Shown here in pieces: positions 58,839-64,000 of a stretch of 64,000 nt of DNA. The position numbers and the translations under genes are program-made. The notes under the pieces were generated by a model. The model saw only the letters and a list, made by a program, of their open reading frames with translations. It was not told the origin of the DNA and did no database searches. Source of the stretch: JAGOEY01 sp017997515 (GTDB lineage: Bacteria > Pseudomonadota > Gammaproteobacteria > Burkholderiales > Burkholderiaceae_C); contig CP111109.1 of NCBI GenBank assembly GCA_026314275.1, forward strand, positions 992,001 to 1,056,000, written 5' to 3'. The first letter of the stretch is position 1; every line of letters begins with the position of its first letter.

Positions 58839-59270
58839 ATGCAGCAGAAACTAGGCACTACTGATCGGGCCACAGTGAGACTTAGAACCTTTATCGTCGA
58901 AGACAACGCTACCATCCGCGAAAACCTGATCGGGACGCTGGAGGAGTTGGCGTACATCACCGCGGCTGGTATTGCCGAAACGGAGAACGACGGTAAATCA
59001 TGGCTCACCACCAACACCGAAGCCTGGGATCTCGCCATTGTTGACCTGTTTCTGAAACAAGGCAGCGGTCTGGGGGTATTGGCTGCCTGCCGTGAGAGAG
59101 ATCCGCGTAAAAAGGTGGTGGTGCTCAGCAACTACGCAACACCCGACATCCGAACCCGTTGTGCCCAGCTAGGTGCCGACGCCGTGTTCGACAAGTCCAA
59201 TGAAATAGATGCGCTGGTGGACTACTGTATTGCGCAGTCAGGTTCCGCAGCAGCCTCTTCTGCGGCTTGA
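58839..59270 (+). CDS. Orphan single-domain response regulator
   Basis: The protein is a CheY-like receiver domain (RTFIVEDNATIRENL, phospho-acceptor Asp in LAIVDLFLKQGSG, Ser/Thr position in VVVLSNYA and conserved Lys in VFDKSNE) and nothing else. The start is uncertain: ATG at 58839 gives 143 residues, while GTG at 58875 begins just before the first strand. An upstream TTG at 58773 is less likely. It lies near a NarL-type regulator and a CHASE3 kinase, so it may be a side branch of the same phosphorelay. Confidence 0.78.
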   Translation: MQQKLGTTDRATVRLRTFIVEDNATIRENLIGTLEELAYITAAGIAETENDGKSWLTTNTEAWDLAIVDLFLKQGSGLGVLAACRERDPRKKVVVLSNYATPDIRTRCAQLGADAVFDKSNEIDALVDYCIAQSGSAAASSAA

Positions 59271-59371
59271 CCCGTTTGACGGGCAGCACTTCGGCACGCA
59301 GTGTGTGGCGTTTCGCACCGCCATCCACAAGCCCCCTCCAGGGCTTGCGTCACACCCTGGCGCAGTGCCAA

Positions 59372-60004
59372 TCAATCGATCAGTTTGTTTTTCAGCGCGT
59401 AGTAGGTCAAGTCGCTGTTCGACGCCAAACCCATTTTTTCCATAAGCCGCGTGCGGTAGGTGCTCACCGTCTTCACACTCAGCGACAGCGACTTGGCAAT
59501 ATCCCCTGCCGTCTCCCCTTTGGCCAGCTTCAGGAACACCTGAAACTCACGCTCGGACAGTTGTTCATGGGCAGGCACGTCGCCTTTGCGCGTCAATTGC
59601 TGCGCCAGCAACTCCGCCACCGCGGGTGTGATGTGGCGACGGCCCAGTGCGATGGTGCGGATGGCATTCACGATATCCGCCGGGTCACACTCCTTGTTGA
59701 GGTAACCACTAGCACCCTGGCGGATCAGGTTCAGCGCGTACTGCTCTTCCGGGTACCCACTCAGGATCAGGATGCCCATGTCGGGGGCCTTTGCGCGGAT
59801 CATGGCCAACGCATCAAGCCCCGACTGGCCCGGCATGGCCAAGTCCATGATGAGCACGTCAATTTCTTCGGCGCGGATGAGGTCGATGGCTTCACGCCCA
59901 CTACCAGCCTCCCCCACCACACGCAGGTCCACGTGGTCCGAAAAGAACTGCCGCAAGCCTGCCCGCACAATGGCGTGGTCGTCAACGATGCCGATTTTGA
60001 TCAT
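59372..60004 (-). CDS. NarL/FixJ-type response regulator
   Basis: The 210-residue protein has a receiver domain (IGIVDDHAIVRAGL, Asp in VLIMDLAMPG, Lys in YLNKECD) and a LuxR-type helix-turn-helix (residues about 145-205, LSEREFQVFLKLAKGETAGD and SVKTVSTYRTRLMEKMG). The start at 60004 lies 21 bp from the start of the divergent histidine-kinase gene, so their promoters overlap and one regulator could control both. Confidence 0.93.
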   Translation of the reverse strand: MIKIGIVDDHAIVRAGLRQFFSDHVDLRVVGEAGSGREAIDLIRAEEIDVLIMDLAMPGQSGLDALAMIRAKAPDMGILILSGYPEEQYALNLIRQGASGYLNKECDPADIVNAIRTIALGRRHITPAVAELLAQQLTRKGDVPAHEQLSEREFQVFLKLAKGETAGDIAKSLSLSVKTVSTYRTRLMEKMGLASNSDLTYYALKNKLID

Positions 60005-60025
60005 TCTGGATTTTAGGAGGTAGTG

Positions 60026-61366
60026 ATGCGATGGTTCTCTGTTCCAAAAATGGCCGTCAGTTTGCCACTGGCTATTCTGGCAGCATTCTCTTTGGTTGGC
60101 ATCAATGAAACGGGCTACACCCGCTCCACAGCGGCACTGGAGGACATTGCCCACTCGCAGCAAACACGCGCTGCGGTCAGCCAGTTGCTGCAGAACATGC
60201 TGGACGCCGAAACCGGACAACGCGGCTACTTGCTGACCGGAGACACACGTTACCTCCAGCCCTACGACACGGCCGTGGGCAACATCAACCAGAACCTGGA
60301 TGCCTTGCGGGTGGTGTACCAGGGCGATGCGCCGCAGTTGGCGAACTTCCTCCAGCTGTCGCAGCATGTGTCCCGCAAACTCTCCGAGATGGAGCTGAGT
60401 GTTCGCCTGCGCAAACAAGACAACGAAGACGCATGGAAGTTCATCTTGATGACCGATGTGGGCAAGGAGCAGATGGATGCCATCCGCACCCAGTCGCAAA
60501 GCCTGGTAGCAGCCAGCACCCACCGGATGAAACAGGCCCAGGCACAAATCACCCAGGCACTGCTACTGTCACGCATCGGGATTGCGATGGTGGCCCTGGT
60601 CGGGTTGCTGGCTTTTTACATGTACCTGCGGCAGACCACCGCCTTGCAGCGTTCTGGTGAACGTGAGCAGCAGTCGCTTGAACGGGAGCGACTGCGGCTC
60701 GAAGACCAGGTGCGCGACCGCACCGCCACACTGGCCGAGTTGGCCACCCACCTGCAGCAGGTGCGTGAAGAAGAACGTGGCCATCTGGCACGTGAACTCC
60801 ACGATGAACTGGGCGCGTTGCTCACGGCGGCCAAACTGGATGTGGCGCGCCTCAAGTCCAAGATCGGAACCCTGTCACCCGATGTGGTGGAACGTCTGGG
60901 CCACCTCACCGAAACACTGAACACCGGTATTGCCCTCAAGCGCCGCATCGTGGAAGACCTGCACCCGTCGTCGCTTTACCACCTGGGCCTGACAGCGTCC
61001 CTCGAAATCCTCACCCATGAGTTCTCCAACCACTCGGGCATCCCTATCAACACCGACTTGGACACGGTGGAGATTGACGCCGCCGGGCAGCTGACCATCT
61101 ACCGGCTGATCCAGGAGTCGCTGACCAACATCGGCAAATACGCCGAAGCCACGCTCATCACCGTCACCGTCCAAAACTACACCGGTCATGTACAGGTCGA
61201 TGTACATGACAACGGCAAGGGTTTTGACATGGCGCATGTACGTCCATCGACCCACGGCATTGCGGGCATGCGCCACCGGGTGGAAGCTGCAGGAGGGCGG
61301 CTGACCGTGATCTCTTCACCCGGCAACGGCACCCATATCTCCGCAGCACTTCCCACACACACGTAA
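60026..61366 (+). CDS. Sensor histidine kinase with CHASE3 domain
   Basis: The 446-residue inner-membrane protein has an N-terminal helix (about 10-28), a CHASE3 sensor region (about 35-170, QLLQNMLDAETGQRGYLLTG), a second helix (about 185-205), a coiled linker, a HisKA_3 phosphoacceptor (LARELHDELGALL, His) and a HATPase domain (DVHDNGKGFD, GIAGMRHRVEAAGG). This is the NarX/DegS architecture that pairs with NarL-type regulators. A TAGGAGG motif places the start at ATG 60026; the GTG at 60023 is less likely. Confidence 0.9.
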   Translation: MRWFSVPKMAVSLPLAILAAFSLVGINETGYTRSTAALEDIAHSQQTRAAVSQLLQNMLDAETGQRGYLLTGDTRYLQPYDTAVGNINQNLDALRVVYQGDAPQLANFLQLSQHVSRKLSEMELSVRLRKQDNEDAWKFILMTDVGKEQMDAIRTQSQSLVAASTHRMKQAQAQITQALLLSRIGIAMVALVGLLAFYMYLRQTTALQRSGEREQQSLERERLRLEDQVRDRTATLAELATHLQQVREEERGHLARELHDELGALLTAAKLDVARLKSKIGTLSPDVVERLGHLTETLNTGIALKRRIVEDLHPSSLYHLGLTASLEILTHEFSNHSGIPINTDLDTVEIDAAGQLTIYRLIQESLTNIGKYAEATLITVTVQNYTGHVQVDVHDNGKGFDMAHVRPSTHGIAGMRHRVEAAGGRLTVISSPGNGTHISAALPTHT

Positions 61367-61492
61367 GAACGTATTTACCTCCTAAGTGGCTTGTAGGCCG
61401 GGTCCTACCTGCCATGTAACGCGGCACTGACAAATGCTCAGGCGTGTTACCGATGCGCGGGGTGCCCTGGCGTCCGTAAGCTTGCAGCAGGC

Positions 61493-61508
61493 GATTCGAA
61501 AACGAATC
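61493..61508. other. Short perfect hairpin upstream of the DUF1328 gene
   Basis: GATTCG-AAAA-CGAATC forms a 6-bp stem with a tetraloop about 40 bp before the start codon. It could be an operator or an mRNA leader structure; the 181-bp gap otherwise shows only the CAGGAG ribosome-binding site. Confidence 0.35.
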
Positions 61509-61547
61509 CCACCAACTCTGGGGCCTTGCCCTTTACAGGAGATGAAC

Positions 61548-61712
61548 ATGCTGCATTACGCCGTTGTCTTTTTCATCATTGCCTTGATCGCCGCAGTCTT
61601 TGGTTTCGGCGGCATTGCCGCCGGTGCTGTGGGTATTGCCAAGATCTTGTTCTTTGTGTTCGCGATCATGGCCATCGTGAGTTTTGTGGTCAGCCTGGTG
61701 CGCAAGGGATAG
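61548..61712 (+). CDS. DUF1328/UPF0391 small membrane protein (YtjA-like)
   Basis: The 54-residue protein has two membrane helices (MLHYAVVFFIIALIAAVFG and ILFFVFAIMAIVSFVVSLV) with a glycine-rich turn. This matches the UPF0391 (YtjA) family, found in many proteobacteria and often stress-inducible. The start at 61548 has CAGGAG at the right distance. It leads a group of three small envelope genes on the same strand. Confidence 0.9.
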   Translation: MLHYAVVFFIIALIAAVFGFGGIAAGAVGIAKILFFVFAIMAIVSFVVSLVRKG

Positions 61713-61770
61713 GCCGTCAACGCACGGCACACCTGACCCGTTTTTACGTATTACTGCAAAGGAATTCACC

Positions 61771-62151
61771 ATGAATACCACCACCCAAAAAGCCACTGAA
61801 GCCGTGAGCAACACAACGGACAACGTGCTCAAAACAGCGGAAAACGCCGTTGAATCGACCCGCGCATTTGCCAGCGATTCACTCGACAAAGCCGGTGACA
61901 AAGTGCGTGAACTGCGCCGCGATGGATCAAAGGCAGTGGACCAGCTCGGCACCAAGGCACAGGAGTTTGCTGCCAAGGGCAAAGAGCTTGCAGCCGACGC
62001 CACCACCCGTGTGCGTGACCAGGTCTCGCAGTACGCCAAAGCTACCGAAGACTATGTGCACGAAAAACCCGTGCAATCGGTGCTGATTGGTGTGGCCGCT
62101 GGTGCAGCCATTGCAACTGCCGCCTTGCTTGCCAGCCGCAAACGCGACTGA
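61771..62151 (+). CDS. ElaB/YqjD-type (DUF883) membrane-anchored protein
   Basis: The 126-residue protein has a long amphipathic helix (residues about 10-95) and a C-terminal membrane helix (PVQSVLIGVAAGAAIATAAL) ending in a basic tail (ASRKRD). This is the DUF883 layout; E. coli YqjD and ElaB bind ribosomes at the membrane in stationary phase. The start at 61771 follows AAAGGA. Stress-linked function is inferred from the family. Confidence 0.88.
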   Translation: MNTTTQKATEAVSNTTDNVLKTAENAVESTRAFASDSLDKAGDKVRELRRDGSKAVDQLGTKAQEFAAKGKELAADATTRVRDQVSQYAKATEDYVHEKPVQSVLIGVAAGAAIATAALLASRKRD

Positions 62152-62213
62152 TCCCCCATTTACTTTTTCTCTGTCCCGGTTCCCGTTCGTTTAATAACTT
62201 CAAAGGAAATACC

Positions 62214-62531
62214 ATGAACTTCGCTCGTACCATCGCCTTCGCCGCCATCACTGGTGTCACCGTCCTGACCTCTGTCGGCTGCTCTGTGGCCCGTGAACAG
62301 CAAACCCTCGGCTCCTATGTGGACGATGCCGGCATCACCACCGCCGTGAAGGCCAAAATGGCTGAAGACAAAACCGTGTCCGCAACATCCATCAGCGTGG
62401 AAACACTGAATGGCACTGTGCAACTCTCCGGTTTTGCCAAGTCGCAAGCTGAAAAGTCCCAGGCCGAACGTATCGCCCGCAATACCAACCATGTGAAAGA
62501 TGTGCGCAACAGCATCGTTGTGCGCCCTTAA
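62214..62531 (+). CDS. BON-domain lipoprotein
   Basis: The 105-residue protein has a lipobox (TSVGC) after a signal peptide and one BON domain (residues about 35-105, DDAGITTAVKAKMAEDKTV and HVKDVRNSIVV). BON domains bind phospholipids and include OsmY-like osmotic stress proteins. It is the third of the small envelope genes after the kinase and is followed by a strong terminator. Confidence 0.92.
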   Translation: MNFARTIAFAAITGVTVLTSVGCSVAREQQTLGSYVDDAGITTAVKAKMAEDKTVSATSISVETLNGTVQLSGFAKSQAEKSQAERIARNTNHVKDVRNSIVVRP

Positions 62532-62573
62532 CACTCACAGTTGAACTCTGCTGACGGCAGAGTCGCTCACGAA

Positions 62574-62611
62574 CAATCGGCCCGCCATTGCCCATGGCGG
62601 GCCGATTTTCT
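62574..62611. terminator. Bidirectional terminator after the BON gene
   Basis: CAATCGGCCCGCCAT, loop, ATGGCGGGCCGATTTTC. It lies between convergent genes. Confidence 0.93.
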
Positions 62612-62631
62612 TTGAGGCCAGCGCAGACAGT

Positions 62632-63450
62632 TCAGAAGCGGTAGCTGGCAAACACACCAAAAGTGTTTTGCGCCTTCTTTTCGGTGATGGGACTGTTGGC
62701 CGCGTCACCGCGCAAGCGGCTGGTGGTGAAACGTGCGCCCAAACCCCACTGTGCGCTGAGCTGGTAATTGGCCGCGACGTTGAAGTTGACGGCATTCACA
62801 CCCGATTGGGCGCTGTACTGGGGCAGGCCCGAACTGGCACTTTGCGCGGCGTTGATACCAAAAAATGTCTGGGTGTATTTGCCATCGGCCCAGGTGAAAC
62901 CCGGCCCTGCCGTCAGCAGCAGCCGGTCCATGGGGCTGTACCGGGCCTCGAAGTCCATCGACACACGGGTGCCATGGTCTTTGCCGCCCAGGTCGGTGAT
63001 CACATTGGCACCCAGCTTCCACCAGCTGTCGCTGTAACTCGCAAACACGGAACCCAATGCCGTGCCATCGATGTCGCCCAGGCCAGCAAGGCGGGCAGAA
63101 TCCGACGCCTTGCGCGGTTGGTTCAGATTGCCGCCCAACGCAGCTCCCACCCGCCAATGGCTGTCCTGCACCAGATAAACCCCCACACCCACGGGCACAC
63201 CTGCACCAGGCACAGCGCCAATGAAATAACGGCCATAGTGGGCACTGAACACCGGCAGCACCGTCGTTTTGGTGTCAGCGCTGCCAGGGTATTTGGGCTG
63301 GCTTACCAGGCCCACACCCGCGCTGAACCGCCAGCTGTCGGCAGTGTCCTGCGCCAGAGCGCCATGGCCGATGAACATGCCAACACAGGCGGTGGACAGC
63401 GCCAGCAAGCATCGGTGGCGGCGGCGGTGGTACGAAGATGTCTTGGCCAT
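62632..63450 (-). CDS. MipA/OmpV-family outer-membrane protein
   Basis: The 272-residue protein has a signal peptide (residues about 1-36, ending GALAQ) and the MipA/OmpV beta-barrel pattern: GVGLVSQPKYPGSADTKT near the N-terminus, aromatic-ended strands, and a C-terminal Phe (FASYRF) as in outer-membrane barrels. MipA links MltA to PBP1B in E. coli; in most relatives the role is unknown. The start at 63450 (MAKTSSYHRRRH) is chosen because of the charged leader. Confidence 0.9.
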   Translation of the reverse strand: MAKTSSYHRRRHRCLLALSTACVGMFIGHGALAQDTADSWRFSAGVGLVSQPKYPGSADTKTTVLPVFSAHYGRYFIGAVPGAGVPVGVGVYLVQDSHWRVGAALGGNLNQPRKASDSARLAGLGDIDGTALGSVFASYSDSWWKLGANVITDLGGKDHGTRVSMDFEARYSPMDRLLLTAGPGFTWADGKYTQTFFGINAAQSASSGLPQYSAQSGVNAVNFNVAANYQLSAQWGLGARFTTSRLRGDAANSPITEKKAQNTFGVFASYRF

Positions 63451-63553
63451 GGGGTCTTTCTTGGAGTGGGTCAACAAAACGAAAGGGGAAAGAATATCCG
63501 CACACCCCCATGCGCGCAAAATTACCCCTTTAGAACGTGTCCCGTAATTCGTG

Positions 63554-64000
63554 ATGAACTTGAAATATTTGGCGGGTTACCCCGACAGCATCCACCAGCA
63601 AGTCCAGCAGTTGGTCATCGATGACCAACTGGGTGCACTCTTGCGCAAACGTTACGACGGTGTTCACGGCATCCGCACCGATGGGGCCTTGTATGGCTAC
63701 GTGCAGGATCTCAAGAACACCTACCTGCGCAGCGCCGAGCCGCTGAGCAAGGTGGCGTTTGACAACAAGCTGCAGGTCGTCAAACACGCGCTGGGCACCC
63801 ACACCACCATCTCGCGGGTGCAGGGCAGCAAACTCAAGACCAAACGCGAGATCCGTATCGCCAGCCTGTTCCGCGACACGCCCCTGCCCTTTTTGCGCAT
63901 GATCACCGTTCACGAGCTGGCCCATATGAAAGAGCGCGACCATGACAAGGCGTTCTACAAACTCTGCACCTACATGGAGCCCGACTACCACCGGCTCGAG
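63554..64000 (+). CDS. YgjP-like zinc metallopeptidase (partial, cut by window end)
   Basis: The first 149 residues are present. The zinc motif HELAHMKERDH has the H-E-x-x-H plus a downstream His, as in DUF45/YgjP-like M48-type peptidases (SprT-like fold). The protein has no signal peptide, so it acts in the cytoplasm. The start at 63554 (MNLKYLAGYPDSIHQQV) is a common opening. It diverges from the MipA gene over a 103-bp gap. The end lies beyond the window. Confidence 0.88.
   Translation, partial: MNLKYLAGYPDSIHQQVQQLVIDDQLGALLRKRYDGVHGIRTDGALYGYVQDLKNTYLRSAEPLSKVAFDNKLQVVKHALGTHTTISRVQGSKLKTKREIRIASLFRDTPLPFLRMITVHELAHMKERDHDKAFYKLCTYMEPDYHRLE

Noticed and set aside
1..64000. CRISPR array or prophage
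   Set aside because: No regularly spaced direct repeats, Cas genes, integrase or phage structural genes were seen. The repeats present are single, dispersed and palindromic.

Overview
The window reads as chromosomal DNA of a Gram-negative betaproteobacterium of the Burkholderiales, most likely Comamonadaceae (Rhodoferax/Polaromonas-like). The basis is protein family type (SlpA-IspH, ScpA, PabBC, OmlA/BamE-type lipoprotein, DUF3460, DUF3305/3306), the block gpsA-secB-grxC-rhodanese facing gpmA-ctpA-moeB, high GC, and dense families of short intergenic repeats. No rRNA genes, prophage, CRISPR array or intact insertion sequence were seen; there is one tRNA, Ser(CGA). The genus call is an inference.

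Layout. 0.1-5.1 kb (+): EamA transporter, two-domain sulfurtransferase, then a FabI-like reductase / phosphotransacetylase / acetate kinase unit. 5.1-9.9 kb (-): nitrilase-family amidase, tRNA-Ser, serS, a PLP dehydratase, ispH and an SlpA-type FKBP isomerase. 10-11.4 kb (+): radC and an Smr-domain gene. 11.5-16 kb: lipase-like hydrolase, truncated haemoglobin, and an MFS exporter divergent from a LysR gene. 16.1-34.2 kb (-): a large formate-oxidation locus. It encodes a cytoplasmic NAD-linked enzyme (FdsG-FdsB fusion plus FdsA), DUF3305, DUF3306, a 702-residue multi-cluster ferredoxin, a TorD chaperone, a small Tat protein, a periplasmic respiratory formate dehydrogenase (FdhABC) with two small secreted proteins, FdhD, and an FtsX-type permease. 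34.5-38.7 kb (-): a less GC-rich three-gene cassette (MerR-like regulator, N6-adenine methyltransferase, PD-(D/E)XK nuclease candidate) that looks like a horizontally acquired restriction-modification or defence system. 38.9-45 kb: LysR, Mrp/ApbC, patatin, metG, SHOCT protein. 45-52 kb: lipoprotein, DUF3460, scpA, panD, DTW protein, pabBC, panB, panC. 52-58.7 kb: gpsA, secB, grxC and rhodanese on one strand, gpmA, ctpA and moeB on the other, the last set punctuated by two inverted copies of a MITE-like element. 58.8-62.5 kb: orphan response regulator, a NarL-type regulator divergent from a CHASE3 histidine kinase, and three small stress-type envelope proteins. 62.6-64 kb: MipA-type outer-membrane protein and the start of a YgjP-type metallopeptidase.

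The most interesting points are: (i) the restriction cassette lying between the fds operon and a LysR gene; (ii) the Tat signal and catalytic body of FdhA lying in different frames, joined exactly by a -1 slip at C_AAA_AAG with a suitably spaced hairpin, although a homopolymer sequencing error is the simple alternative and a second such frameshift exists in the patatin gene; (iii) an abundant roughly 65-bp repeat that is read through as protein in the FdsG-FdsB linker, at the N-terminus of the PLP dehydratase and in the MetG linker; and (iv) a paired, inverted 163-165 bp MITE-like element flanking gpmA-ctpA.
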